DNA from: Pseudoips prasinana
Lineage: Eukaryota > Arthropoda > Insecta > Lepidoptera > Nolidae
Reading direction: 5' to 3'
DNA: 64,000 nucleotides
Assembly: GCA_951640165.1 (NCBI GenBank)
Contig: OX621241.1
Location: forward strand, 10,359,001 to 10,423,000
The notes below the pieces were generated by a model that saw only the letters and a list, made by a program, of their open reading frames with translations, ran no database searches and had not been told where the DNA came from. Both the position numbers and the translations under genes were made by a program. Shown one piece after another: positions 45,501 through 56,700 of this stretch; position 1 is the stretch's first letter, and every line of letters begins with the position of its first letter.

Positions 45501-45727
45501 CGTGCCCTCATTTCTGGAGTAGGCAGTGACCTGTCGCTGCCGGCCGTCGTGAACTCGATGGTTGGCAGCGAGGAGTCCTGGGACGCCTGGTTTCCTTCTT
45601 CGAGACAGTCATCTCGCGGAAGGAAGCTGCGGAAAGGGAGAGGGAGATCACATCCTCTCACCCGGCCCGCAGCAGACGCACCGGGCGTCGGCGGAGGGCG
45701 GACAACGCCCTCTTCCAGCCCCCCTAA
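42583..45727 (+). pseudogene. SART-like ORF2: endonuclease, reverse transcriptase, C-terminal zinc finger
   Basis: Starts at ATG 42583, overlapping the ORF1 stop. The N-terminus MALFHFLQGNINHCARAQDL is typical of R1-clade endonucleases. A frameshift near 42660 moves it to the frame with VAEPYFVPP, GDLNAKSSTWGSP and TLSDHRYI (endonuclease catalytic boxes). A TAA at 43683 follows, then the RT in the same frame: AKNVAPGPDGI, YRPIVLLDEVGKLLERI, QFGFRHGRST, SLDISNAFNTL, GVPQGSVLGPLLW and CYADDT (about 44560). The C-terminus has a CHHCxxxxEDTALHMLxxC finger. A second shift near 45590 hides the usual end, so the original stop is probably TAA 45725-45727; the shifted frame runs to 45824. Inactive copy. 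Confidence 0.9.
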
Positions 45728-46060
45728 ATGGGTCCAGGGGAGACGGACTCGGGGGCGTCCGTCGCCCACTACACATCTGGACCCGAGGCGGCGACGCGAC
45801 GTGTTCCACGCGCGCCCCTCTTAGACGTTGCGGGGGGAGTTTAACACCTCACTCCCCCCGCTAATGCGAGGAGGCCCGCAGGTATGGGCCAGCACCAGCT
45901 AGGGGTTGCGGAAGTATCGTTTGTTCCCGCGACCCCCAGCGCAGGTGTGAGATGGAACACCGGGGTGGTTTTTAGTCAGTAGGAGTCTGACAGACCCCTC
46001 CGCCTCCCCCAAGGCGGAGGACATCCATACAGGATTTTCCACCCCGCAAAAAAAAAAAAA

Positions 46061-46142
46061 GGTTAGAACTGTGACCACAACAACGTTCGAGCCGAGCGAG
46101 CGAAGCAGGCGTGGCGCGGCAGCGGCCGGAGAAACGCCAGAA
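46061..46142 (+). other. Telomeric hexamer and GC-rich flank after the SART-like element
   Basis: ggttag follows the poly(A), then a GC-rich stretch (gttcgagccgagcgagcgaa). I do not recognise the GC-rich part. Confidence 0.4.
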
Positions 46143-46540
46143 AATAATCTTTGTTAGAAAATAGACAGTATTAATTATATATATTTATTAATTAAAGCAA
46201 TATGATAATAAAATTTTACGAAGAAAAAGTTCTGAATAAAACATATATGATTTCACACTTTTCTTGGTAGTAACGGTTATGAGTTCCGATGAAATTAATA
46301 AAAATGTATGAATAAAAAAGCATGAAAAATAAAATTATGATGAGTGATGATTATGAACACAAAGCGATAGTAAGAAAAAAAATATGATTAAAAATTTTAT
46401 GTGGGCCAATATGGACCCTTGCATAATTAATAGAGAAATTCGATTAGTAGAAATATAGTTAGTAACTCCAAAATTAAGATTTGAGAAGAATTTGTACCGT
46501 CTTATAACAAACACCTATCCCCAATCCCAGCTTCATCAGT
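46143..46540. other. Intergenic stretch without recognised features
   Basis: AT-rich, no supported gene or repeat. Confidence 0.35.
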
Positions 46541-46717
46541 ACCTCTAGCACGAGTTCCTGCAGTTTACTTACTCGATCACACGTACAGTTTCTCCCATAC
46601 ATTGAGCACCAGCGCCTCTCGCGGAAACTATTAAGAACTAAAACTCTGGTGCTCAATGTATGGGACGAAACTGTACGTGTGATCGAGTAAGTAAACTGCA
46701 GGAACTCGTGCTAGAGG
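46541..46717. repeat. Hairpin with about 72-bp arms
   Basis: The arm 46541-46612 (acctctagcacgagttcctg ...) pairs almost perfectly with 46646-46717 over a 33-base loop. Differences are few. The arms are unlike the flanking DNA; a MITE-like or recent inverted-duplication origin is possible. Confidence 0.75.
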
Positions 46718-46807
46718 CACAGATCATTACGGTGAAATGTGTTATTGTTACATATTATTATGTCATCATCAGTATCATTTGCAGTGCGACTGATGGCAAA
46801 GAATATA

Positions 46808-47030
46808 ACCACCCCATTTCATACCGTGGGGGGCGTAGCAGTCAACCAGAGGGAATATCTCACAGAGAAAGGGCAGCAGCGTCGCTCTGTGTACTATAGC
46901 CATCATACTTCGCCATCACGTCTGCCAAGCGTGTCGATTATAGCATATCTCTCCAAATGATGGACACAACTCAATTGAGGAATACTTTTGGGGAGGACTT
47001 TGCCTAACAGTAGGCGCCATTCAACTCACA
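46808..47030 (+). mobile_element. LINE 3' end (RTE-like)
   Basis: Contains accgtggggggcgtagcagt, actatagccatcatacttcg and ggaggactttgcctaacagt, matching the tail family. It lies across the outer boundary of the giant inverted repeat. Confidence 0.55.
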
Positions 47031-47059
47031 TGACGAAGAGGCTTCTAATTTTAAATTTA

Positions 47060-47260
47060 TCGCATGGACAGTGATTACTTTGTTGCCGCAATGCCAGAGT
47101 TGTTCAAGCCGCCCAGTAGGCCTCTGATTTGGCATAACTACTGTTTTCTAATGACTACAACTTGGACCATCAAATCATCGTGCTCTCCAAAGCACGGAGA
47201 CGTTCAGACATTAAATTACTTTTTGCTTAACCTCACTCACTTACGGACCGCTGAGAGCAA
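47060..47260 (-). mobile_element. 5S rRNA-derived SINE in arm Y
   Basis: Shows gtaggcctctgatttggcat, ctctccaaagcacggagacg and the start of the 5S-like head. Its partner is 61005-61250. Confidence 0.6.
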
Positions 47261-47289
47261 CTGGCGCAATAATAATAATTTATATTTCA

Positions 47290-47632
47290 GAAAACCTTCC
47301 CACGTTCGAAGAGTCCCACCTATTAATCAACGTTTTAAGAATGATGTTGGGGCTGGCGCGCATACGACGTAGCAGAGATGCGGACCTCTTGCGCATGATG
47401 GCCGAAATACAATCAAAAATGAATGCGTCTTTTCAAACAGATGTACATCTTTCAAACTGTTCAATTTCGTGGCTATAAATAGCTCCCTCTGTATGCATCT
47501 TACCTTCTCATTGTATCTTATTTGCATGCCAGCATTTTGCTTTGTGTACAACTTGCCTTGTATAATGTTCGTTTCACTCCTCTCATTATCGCACATTATT
47601 ATTAAATTGCTATTAAATACCCTATAGAACAA
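47290..47632 (-). pseudogene. Transposon-derived ORF remnant in arm Y
   Basis: The minus-strand frame 47327-47632 matches 60535-60804 almost residue for residue (for example SETNIIQGKLYTK, KLNSLKDVHLFEKTHSFL). After a frame change the same strand reads on into a Ser-Ala-Ile-Met-Arg-Lys-Arg-like helix that resembles 30745-30931. I take it for the C-terminus of a LINE; family unknown. Confidence 0.45.
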
Positions 47633-47768
47633 TAATAATCATATCTAATTTATAACTAATAACTTTAATATAAATACAGTTATATCCAAAGAGATAATTA
47701 GTGTGTCAAGAACTGTGTCATGCGAGACTCATTATCTGTTTAGGAACAATTTTGTGTGACGATTATTG

Positions 47769-48018
47769 CCGGGTCAGTTGTCGTGGTTGGTAAATACTTG
47801 CATTACACGCCGCAGGTCGTGGGTTCGATTCCCACCCAGAACAGATATATGCATGAACATGAACATGTTTGTTTGTCCTGAGTCTGAGTATAATTATATA
47901 TTTACTAAACAAAAGTAGTATGTAATATATCAGTCATCTGGTTTCCATAGTACAAGCTCGGCTTTGTTTGGGATTATATAGCTGTGTGTAAATTATGTCC
48001 CAGGATATTATTGTTACT
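47769..48018 (+). mobile_element. tRNA-derived SINE type B in arm Y
   Basis: Intact head with cgtgggttcgattcccaccc and shared body; inverse partner at 60118-60364. Confidence 0.8.
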
Positions 48019-48309
48019 CACTTGTATATTGGCATGGAGTAACGTCCCGGGGTCAGGCCCAAATATTTTTGGGTTTATTCTTAGTATACAAATTCGTTAG
48101 TATACAAAAAAGTTGGCCAAAGCCCTTAAGTTTGCGATATATATCCCCGTAAAAACTTCGTTACTGTGCCTGAGATCTCTTCATTTGTGTCACCTTATCG
48201 TTATATAAGAGAGAGAAGAATAAAGAGTGCCCTTGTGTTTACTTCCAATTAAAAAGACTACCCTGTCCGCCCAAAATTCGACCAAGAAGAGATACCTACT
48301 TACTTACTT

Positions 48310-48535
48310 ATCGTATGGGCAGTGGTTACCCCAGTGTCAAAGTTGTTCAAGCCCAGTAGGACTCGGACATGGCTTAACGACTGCAACCGGGACCGACAGC
48401 TTTACCTGCCCTCCCAAGCACGGAGACGTTCAGAAATTTAATCACATTGTTGATCACCCATCCATGGACTGACCGCGAGCCTAGTTGCTTAACCTCGCCG
48501 ATCACTTACGAACCGGTGAGAGCATCTAGCTATGA
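48310..48535 (-). mobile_element. 5S rRNA-derived SINE in arm Y
   Basis: The minus strand has gttaagcaactaggctcgcg, ccatggatgggtgatca and cggtcccggttgcagtc. Partner at 59590-59820. Confidence 0.7.
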
Positions 48536-49130
48536 GCGCCTCTAAGAAGCGATCATTATTCAGTAATACAATTATAATTCAAACTGCTTTTTTACTGACT
48601 ATCAATATCGTGACGGTAGACATCAATTTTAAGTTTTCATTTTGCAGAATGCCGGGTTTGATACAATCAGTTCAAGAATGCCACATTTGTTACCAAATAT
48701 GTCGCAAATCGCCAGATTTGATGCCAAATGATTGACAGAATGCCGTTTTTTAATTTAACGAGAATATTGTTATTTTCAGGGATGTCCAAAATAAAAATAA
48801 AGATATAATGAAATTATTTAATCGATAATATTAAAAAAATAGACTTTATAGCCTATATTATTAATAAAATAGTATTACCCTAGTAATCTACTATTATTAA
48901 CATTATACACGTAAATCACACAAAAAGCCTTTGCTCGTAATGTATGTAGGTACTCGTATTTCTGTGATCAGAATTTTTTTTTACAGGAATCTGAATCCGA
49001 CTTTATCTTTTCAGTCAGTTCCAAGCATATGAAATTCTGTGTTTTGTTACTCCGAAAATCATCATGAAATTTTTTTGGCATATCAGCACTTTTTTATTAC
49101 TGATGTTTACATCAGTAATAAAAATGAAAT

Positions 49131-50450
49131 GTTGGTGGATATGTTTGTGCATATGTTGGTGGAAATGTTGGTGGATAAGTTGGTGGATATGTTGGTGAAT
49201 ATGTTGGTGGAAATGTTGGTGGATATGTTGGTGCATATGTTGGTGGATTTGTTGGTGGAAGTGTTGGTGGAAGTGTTGGTGGAAATGTTGGTGGATATGT
49301 TGGTGGAAATGTTGGTGGATATGTTGGTGGAAATGTTGGTGGATATGTTGGTGAATATGTTGGTGGAAATGTTGGTGAATACGTTGGTGGATATGTTGGT
49401 GGAAATGATGGTGGATAAGTTGGTGGATATGTTGGTGAATATGTGGGTGGATAAGTTGGTGGATATGTTGGTGAATATGTTGGTGGATATGTTGGTGAAT
49501 ATGTTGGTGGATATGTTGGTGGATAAGTTGGTGGATATGTTGGTGGATATATTGGTGAATATGTTGGTGGATATGTTGGTGAATATGTTGGTGGAAATGT
49601 TGGTGGATATGTTGGTGCATATGTTGGTGGATATGTTGGTGGAAGTGTTGGTGGAAGTGTTGGTGGAAATGTTGGTGGATATGTTGGTGGAAATGTTGGT
49701 GGATATGTTGATGGAAATGTTGGTGGATAAGTTGGTGGATATGTTGGTGAATATGTTGGTGGAAATGTTGGTGGATATGTTGGTGAATATGTTGGTGGAT
49801 ATGTTGGTGGAAATGATGGTGGATAAGTTGGTGGATATGTTGGTGAATATGTTGGTGGATAAGTTGGTGGATATGTTGGTGAATATGTTGGTGGATATGT
49901 TGGTGAATATTTTGGTGGATATGTTGGTGAATATGTTGGTGGAAATGTTGGTGGATATGTTGGTGCATATGTTGGTGGAATTGTTGGTGGAAGTGTTGGT
50001 GGATATGTTGGTGAATATGTTGGTGGAAATGTTGGTGGATATCTTTGTGCATATGTTGGTGGAAATGTTGGTGGATATGTTGGTGGAAATGTTGGTGGAA
50101 ATGTTGGTGGATATGTTGGTGCATATGTTGGTGGATATGTTGGTGGAAATGTTGGTGGACATGTTGGTGGATATGTTGGTGGAAATGTTGGTGGATATGT
50201 TGGTGGAAATGTTGGTGGATAAGTTGGTGGATATGTTGGTGAATATGTTGGTGGAAATGTTGGTGGAAATGTTGGTGGATATGTTGGTGAATATGTTGGT
50301 GGATATGTTGGTGAATATGTTGGTGGAAATGTTGGTGGATATGTTCGTGAATATGGTGGTGGATATGTTGGTGGAAGTGTTGGTGGAAGTGTTGGTGGAA
50401 ATGTTGGTGGATAACTTGGTGGATATGTTGGTGAATATGTTGGTGGAAAT
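49131..50450 (-). repeat. 12-bp minisatellite, array D (ATGTTGGTGGAT orientation), 1.3 kb
   Basis: About 110 tandem 12-bp units (atgttggtggat and variants gaa, gaat, gcat, gataag). Because the unit is a multiple of three and lacks stops in most frames, long ORFs of Met-Leu-Val-Asp repeats arise on both strands; these are not genes. Variant units recur in blocks, suggesting higher-order duplication. It is the inner end of arm Y. Confidence 0.92.
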
Positions 50451-50829
50451 GTTAATAATAATAAAATAATAAAATAATGGTTTATTTCTCTCTTAAGGCG
50501 CATACATCGTGTTGTTATGTCAAAAACATTGTTTAAGCACTTATTTAAAAAGCCTTTGAGAGAGCTGGAGTCTGTACTAGGCTCGAAACCTGTATAACAG
50601 ATCTCCAGGCTCCCCCCGTCTTGGACATAAAGTTTAGAGGCTTATTTACATATTCCAAATTAAACAAAGTTATAAGCTAAAGTTTTGAGAGAAAAGTAAC
50701 ATTACTAAAATTTGTAATGATTTAGCAATGTTACTTACACTTACAAGGCAAAATAGGAAATAAAACAAAAAATCAAAAATTGTGTGAGAGTTGAGTGTGT
50801 GAATATGTGTATTTGTGTTCTAATAATTT

Positions 50830-53733
50830 TTATTTTTGAGTTTGCATCAATTTTTCTGTTTCATCGTAGTTTAAGTTACTTAACCACTTTGTAACTGTGT
50901 ATTTACATTTGGTCCTACGCATAGGGTATATACCCAGCATTTTATTGGCCATATTGTACACGAAGCTACTCAGAAAGCAATAGAAACGTTGTGCCGTAGT
51001 TGTAGTTACTAGTACTGGAGGGCAAACAGTGTACTTCCGTCGTTGATTTAAAAATTTTGAGGGATCGTAATAAGTTTGGGAGTGAGTGCTTAAAATAATG
51101 TTAAGAATAAATAATTTTCGAACGGAGAGGACGTTACATTTAAGATAGAGTTCGCTGGTGGGGAACCTGTAGGGGAGGCGCCATCCCACTTTTAGAAGAG
51201 CTCTTTGTGCCCGCTCGAGCTGCAGAAAGTGTGTTTTGGAAGACCCACCCCAAACCACAATACAATAATTAATTACTGATTGCCCAAGAGCCAGGTATAC
51301 GGTTCGGAGTACTTTTGTGTCTGCTACATGGCGAAGATTTTTGAAAATATAAATTAGTTTTCGCAACCTGGAGGTCAGCATATCAATATGAGGATGAAAG
51401 GAGAGTCGGTCATCTATTTTTATACCAAGGTACCTGACACAGTTGGTCCTGATTAAATTGGGGCAGCTGCATACAGTAGCAGCATTCGTAGTGCAGGAGT
51501 GAGCTACCAAATGGTATTGGGTGGAGACTTGAGTGCCCTTGGCGGATAGGGAGAAGGGAATGAACATAGTTTTCTCGACATTCAACGTCAGTAAGTTTTA
51601 TGCTAGCCAGTCGGTGACAGTGTCGAGACCACGTTGAGCATGTTCGAATGCTGTCTCCCAGGATTCACCTTGAAATATCAAGGCAGTATCATCGGCATAG
51701 GTATAAATGGAACCATTTTCAAGATTTAGCTGACATAGGTCATTTATATGTATAAGGAATAATGTAGGGCCGATAATACTGCCCTGAGGGACACCATGTG
51801 TTATAGTGGTTCATCGCTGATCCATTCACCGATTCTGACACATTGACGTCTATTTTCCAGATAACTTTGAAAGAGCGAAAGTTGAGAACCTCTAATACCG
51901 ATGCGTTCAAGTTTATATAAAAGGGTGGAGACAGAGATTGTGTCGAACGCCTTTGCAAGATCTAAGAAGACACCCAGTACTTTTGTCTTTTTATCTAGTG
52001 CCGTAACCACTTCATTTGTTAAGTCCAATACTGCGTTACAGGTGGAAATACCGCGACGAAAACCATACTGTGAAGGGGATAACAGATTATATTTTTCCAG
52101 ATATTTAATAAGCCTGTTGTTCATAAGTCTCTCTAAAAGTTTGGAAAGGGTTGGCAAAATTGAAATAGGCCTGTAATTGCTCGATAGTTCTCTGTCCCCT
52201 AAGCCCTTATATACCGGATGAACTGCAGCTATCTTGAAAGCGTCTGGAAAAACCCCTGTGGTTATTGCCAGATTACAAATGTATGTTATCGGTGTAATAA
52301 GGATGTGCTTAAATGTTTTAATAAACGTGCCGGAAATCATGTCAGTACCTACAGTACTATCGCTTCTGAGGTTGTTTATTAAGCCGTCTACCTCAGATTC
52401 GTCAGTTCCTAATATGACGAGGGTATGTGGAAACAAGGGAAGAAGAGGTGCTTGGTATGTTTGTGTGCGCGTAATCTTTTCAGCTAAAGCATGACCGACG
52501 TTGACGAAATAATGGTTAACCTTATTAATAGAATGTTTAGTTTCTGGATGTGAAAGTAAATCGCCCGCGTGTGTTTTTTGTTTTTTTTGTGTAAGTTATT
52601 GTTTTTATAGCTTCCCATAGCTTCTTGTTATTGTTTTGAGTACTTTTTATTTGGGCTTTATCAAAGTTACGTTTAGCGGATTTAAGCAAGGATGTACAAA
52701 AGTTTCTGTATCTTTTGTAAGTGGTTTGAAGTACTTCATTATTTGGTGAATTTTTGAGCTTTAAGTGTAAATTATCTCGATTACGTAGACACCTTAAAAG
52801 GCCTGGCGTCATCCATAATTTTCTAAGTCTTTTGCGGTAGGGTACAACTCTCAGGGTTGTATTTGCCATTATTATTGTGTTGAGTGTATTAATGAAATAG
52901 TTTGTAGCTTCATTAATGTCATTGGTTGTGTACATAGAATTAAAGTCGGCCTGGAGTAGATTTTCTTTTATTTTTTCGTAGTCAATAAATTTAGTTGTTC
53001 TATTCCTTAGCATGGTTTTATTAGGCTGTGTCGAGGTATGGAGAAACAGTAGCACTGTGTCATGGTCAGTTAGCGAAGTATCAGCGACGAAACAAGAAGC
53101 CTTACTTTTCGTTTTTAAAATAAGATTGTCAAGGCAGGAGTGATTAAATCTTGTCGGAAGTACATGTGCCGGTAGCATACCATGATATGCGAGCATAGTA
53201 AGATATTCATTTGAACGAGAATCATCACTATTAGAAGAGATATCAATATTGATATCACCTGTCAGGATAATATTCATAAAAGAGGAAAAAGATTGAAGGA
53301 TCAGATTTAACGATTCTAGGAAGGGTGTTATATTGTGTTTGGCTGGTGGGCGGTATATAGCGATAACTACGGTATCGTTATTTAAGGTTAGCGTAAGACA
53401 ATTTGCATCAAGGAGTACAGGTTCTTTAAACGAAATTTGATGTTGGGCGCGGATATATACTACTACTCCTTCGTTTTGAGTGCTATGTTGGGTGGTAGCA
53501 ACTGAGGTATAGCCTTGCATTTGCGGTAGGAGTGGAGAGCTTAATAGCCAACATTCTGTGAGTATAATGAAGTCCCATACCACTCCGCTCCTCTCAAGAA
53601 GAGTAGATAAGCCATCAAAGTTCTTGTTTATGCTTCTTATATTTTGGCATAGTAGCTTCAGAGAGTTATGTTGTGTTCCAGCAATTCGGTGACAGTCATC
53701 AATCAGACAGGACGCAGATTCAGCCACTGACAC
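50830..53733 (-). pseudogene. LINE ORF2: endonuclease and reverse transcriptase
   Basis: Minus strand. The endonuclease frame 53733-52537 shows KLLCQNIRSINKNFDGL, TECWL, IYRPP, GDINIDI and LTDHDTV, the APE-type boxes. Reading continues after a frame change near 52530 with the RT: SSNYRPISILPTLSKLLERL, QYGFRRGISTCNAV, FLDLAKAFDTI. A shift near 51808 is followed by HGVPQGSIIGPTLF and the YADD box at about 51686, then a TAA near 51604, and the C-terminal segment 51585-50830 (VRYLGIKIDDRLSFHPHI, YCIVVWGG). Domain order and motifs are complete; at least two shifts and one stop make it inactive. Confidence 0.85.
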
Positions 53734-54176
53734 ATGGTCTAGGTCTGTATGTATATGGTTTAGGTGATCGAATTTAGAGGCAGCAGTTGATTAAGGTTAC
53801 AAAGATAAGTGCAGATTAAAATTTTATGTATTCGATAGCTTCGTGGTATAGTAACAGTAATATTAATTTTATATTGTGCATGTAAGAGGTGCTTGTAGAT
53901 AATATAATTTGTGTGTAATTTATTGTAGAACACTAAATAGTAAGTTAGTATAGTAGTTGCATGTATTTGTAGGATAATTTTAGAGATATATGATTGGGAT
54001 GAGTGTGGCAGTGTGGGTTTATTGTGCATTTTATATTTGAGACTATGTGCGAGTGTATGTGTATGGTAATGTGTATACACGGTTTTGTTACATAAATTAT
54101 GAAAACTAGTTAAAAATGGATAAAATAATAAGTAGAAAAATAACGAATGGACTGACAAATGAAATAAATAGTCTAG

Positions 54177-55130
54177 TCATGGTATAGTGGAGGTGAAATT
54201 ACAATAATCATCTTCCGAATTAATACAGATAGGAGCAGAAGAAGCTGTTTTTTTTACGTAGATCTTCCCGTAGCTTGGCCAGCAGCTGTCGCATTTCCCA
54301 TCTTTTTGGAGTTTGCGTCCCAAATAATAAAGGTGCTTAGCTTGGGAAGTTAGTGATTCAGTAATATATATTTGAGTTGGTGGTCCAGGCAGGTGCATGC
54401 TAGCAGTCGATAGTTTAGACTTAGGATTCTGCTTGTTGTATAATTTTGTAGCTTTTAGGACACTATCTCTGGTTTCAGAGGAATAAAACTCAGCGACCAC
54501 GGTGCTGTTTGACGATGATGGCTTTGGTTTCAATGTGTACAAATTTCTAACGTCGGACGATTGAATATTACGGTTAATGGTTGCACCAATTGTTGTCAAT
54601 TGTTTGAGTAGCGTATCTTTATTTTCTGATTCCGTTGTGGGTAGATTTGTTATCTCGATCATAGCAGAACGATAGTTCCTTTCAAGGAATTCGGCCTTTG
54701 ACTCCAGCGAACCAATCCGCTTCTTGAGTTCGTGATTCTCGCGTTCCGTCGCATCGATACGGTCCAGAAGTTCATCGTATTTGTTCGACATGAAAGTAAT
54801 CGATTTTTGTATTTCGGTGTTTTGTTGGGATATTTCATTCATTTTGATTTCTAAAACTTCGAGGTTCCGGTTCTGTTTGCTTTCAAAATTAGCAAAGAGT
54901 TTGGATAATTCAGTAAGAATAACAGGATTTTCCGACTCGTATTGTTCATATTTATGTTCGCCGTCAAGTCTACGTCGTGTTTTACGACTAAAGTTCACGT
55001 AAACATCTTTTACCTGGTCGAGTTCTTGTGTATGCATATTTAGTGCAGGTTCAGATGAAGTTGCATGCAAGTTGACGGCGGAAGTGGATTTGTCTCCCGA
55101 CGTACGCGGAGATTTGTTATGAGCAGACAT
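54177..55130 (-). CDS. LINE ORF1 protein with Baculo_FP-like C-terminal domain
   Basis: A complete 317-codon frame from ATG 55130 to TAG-type stop at 54177. The N-terminal 60 residues are Ser/Thr-rich and likely disordered. A long coiled coil follows (about residues 85-155; heptad-like ESKQNRNLEVLEIKMNEIS and ERENHELKKRIGSLESKAE). The last half (about 160-300) resembles the domain shared between CR1-type LINE ORF1 proteins and the baculovirus FP25K family: NYRSAMIEITNLP, then a Tyr-Leu-Lys region and the ending GKCDSCWPSYGKIYVKK. From family knowledge these proteins trimerise and bind element RNA. It is intact although ORF2 is broken. Confidence 0.75.
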   Translation of the reverse strand: MSAHNKSPRTSGDKSTSAVNLHATSSEPALNMHTQELDQVKDVYVNFSRKTRRRLDGEHKYEQYESENPVILTELSKLFANFESKQNRNLEVLEIKMNEISQQNTEIQKSITFMSNKYDELLDRIDATERENHELKKRIGSLESKAEFLERNYRSAMIEITNLPTTESENKDTLLKQLTTIGATINRNIQSSDVRNLYTLKPKPSSSNSTVVAEFYSSETRDSVLKATKLYNKQNPKSKLSTASMHLPGPPTQIYITESLTSQAKHLYYLGRKLQKDGKCDSCWPSYGKIYVKKTASSAPICINSEDDYCNFTSTIP

Positions 55131-55440
55131 TATTTAATGAAAATTTCTCTTTGAGCCAAGGCGTGTGTTGTTGTGCGCCCGCGCAGTCCGTGTGTAGCAG
55201 CGGAGTGCTTGCTATGGCGCCGTGTATAAAGGTGGGGCTTCCTGGGCCTTAGTGCACTGGGCAATGATGTGGGCGGTGCGTTAGGGCAGGTGTTTAAAGT
55301 GCGAGAGTTAGAAATAGTATTATCTCACTTACTCAGTTTTTGTTGTCCCACTTTCTCACGGTACTGGATGCCTGGTACTTTTTGTAATTTTTTGCACTTA
55401 TTTTTCGTATTTTAAATGTAATAATTAAATAAAATTGGTA

Positions 55441-55886
55441 CGGTGACACGTCCAAATCCAAGGGAGAAGATGAATGAGCTATGTATATATATGTACGTCC
55501 AGTCACACACTAGTAGGATTCGCGAGCGCAGGTCAGTGAAGCAATCACGGATAAGTAGGGCGGAGCTTGTCCTTGGGTCAAGCGATAATTAATCCTGAGT
55601 GGTTGGCGTCCTTGAATGAACACTAATGAGGGGGCGTCGCCTGCCTCCTGCGTATGCGTTGATTCGATTACACAGTGATGAGTACTAGGGCGACAGAAGT
55701 CTTGAGTAGTGTTGCGCACGGTACTCTTGCGCATCGAACACCTTCGGCTTACTTTATGCGTTTTATGTAGTCCTGGTGTCACATTGAATTTAATTTACTT
55801 AATTTATTAAATATTTTATTATCAAAATAATTTGGTAAGGATCTAGTGAACGTCTACACCTTGTGGCGGTCCGGGGGGGAGGGAAC
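55441..55886. other. Spacer between LINE and array E, unassigned
   Basis: May be the 5' UTR of the LINE or another element. The minus frame 55510-55782 shows no domain. Two short inverted runs are present but nothing diagnostic. Confidence 0.35.
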
Positions 55887-56490
55887 CAACATATCCACCA
55901 ACATTTCCACCAACATTTCCACCAACATTTCCACCAACATATCCACCAACATTTCCACCAACATATGCACAAAGATATCCACCAACATTTCCACCAACAT
56001 ATTCACCAACATATCCACCAACATATCCACCAACTTATCCACCAACTTATTCACCAACATATCCACCAACATTTTCACCAACATTTCCACCAACATATTC
56101 ACCAACATATCCACCAACATTTCCACCAACATATTCACCAACATATCCACCAACTTATCCACCAACATTTCCACCAACATATCCACCAACATTTCCACCA
56201 ACATATCCACCAACATTTCCACCAACACTTCCACCAACACTTCCACCAACATATCCACCAACATATTCACCAACATATCCACCAACATATTCACCAACAT
56301 ATCCACCAACTTATTCACCCACATATTCACCAACATATTCACCAACTTATCCACCATCATTTCCACCAACATATCCACCAACATATTCACCAACATATCC
56401 ACCAACATTTCCACCAACATATTCACCAACATATCCACCAACTTATCCACCAACATTTCCACCAACATATCCACCAACATTTCCACCAAC
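55887..56490 (+). repeat. 12-bp minisatellite, array E (CCACCAACATWT)
   Basis: About 50 units, inverted with respect to array D. The order of variant units partly mirrors that of D. Confidence 0.9.
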
Positions 56491-56700
56491 ATGAGGGTCC
56501 AGTTGAAAATCAGTGCCACGCCCCTGGGTTGGCTAATGCTGAACTGGATACCTACTTGCTGCAGTTGTCAGACACATGCACCCACTTGAATATTAACTTT
56601 TTGTTTTTGTAATATTGACAAGACGTATATGTTTTTGTGTGTAAAGTGTGTCTTTCAATGTTAGCAATAAATTTTCTTTTCTTTTCTTTCTTTCTTTTCT
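56491..56700 (+). mobile_element. LINE 3' end inserted in the minisatellite
   Basis: Unique 210 bp between arrays E and F, ending gttagcaataaattttcttt then a CTTT/TTTCT tail, a usual 3' end for CR1/L2-type elements. The remaining sequence (ccctgggttggctaatgctg) looks like a 3' UTR plus the last codons. Confidence 0.5.

Larger units (their letters stand above)
40722..46060 (+). mobile_element. SART-like LINE (R1 clade, telomere-repeat specific type)
   Basis: About 5.3 kb, between GGTTAGGTT and poly(A) followed by GGTTAG. It has ORF1 (zinc-knuckle gag-like) and ORF2 (endonuclease plus RT) joined at a TAATG stop-start at 42581. Bombyx SART1 is known to use UAAUG coupling and to insert in TTAGG repeats. 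The 3' UTR (45728-46047) has GC-rich stem sequences and a gtggtttttagtcagtagga segment like the TRAS/SART group. The 5' UTR is only about 40 bases, so either a short family or a slight 5' truncation. It carries several stops and frameshifts. Confidence 0.85.
46890..49130 (+). repeat. Left arm Y of the giant inverted repeat
   Basis: About 2.2 kb whose reverse complement runs from 61376 down to 56897. Collinear landmarks in inverse order: the aactcaattgagg segment, a 5S-type SINE (47060), the LINE-derived frame (47290-47632), a type B SINE (47769), the 48227-48472 segment, a 5S-type SINE (48330) and the edge of a minisatellite. The 81-codon stretch at 48227-48472 differs from its partner at 59653-59898 at only three residues and has no indel. 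Confidence 0.85.
50451..55440 (-). mobile_element. LINE, CR1/Jockey superfamily, in the palindrome spacer
   Basis: The minus-strand element has an intact ORF1 (54177-55130), a broken ORF2 (50830-53733) and a 3' end made of TTATT/TTATTT repeats abutting array D at about 50451-50480. The 5' boundary is uncertain, near 55440 or as far as 55886. It separates arrays D and E, which are inverse to each other. Confidence 0.75.

Noticed and set aside
48227..48472. Small conserved gene with a copy at 59653-59898
   Set aside because: The frame lies within a 5S-type SINE and flanking repeat; its conservation is explained by the inverted duplication of the whole arm, not by coding constraint.
49015..50503. 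Very long open frames (up to about 476 codons) of Met-Leu-Val-Asp, His-Gln-His-Phe or Pro-Pro-Thr repeats
   Set aside because: The same array is open in several frames on both strands because it is a 12-bp tandem repeat. There is no start context, domain or unique sequence; the same holds for arrays A, B, E and F.
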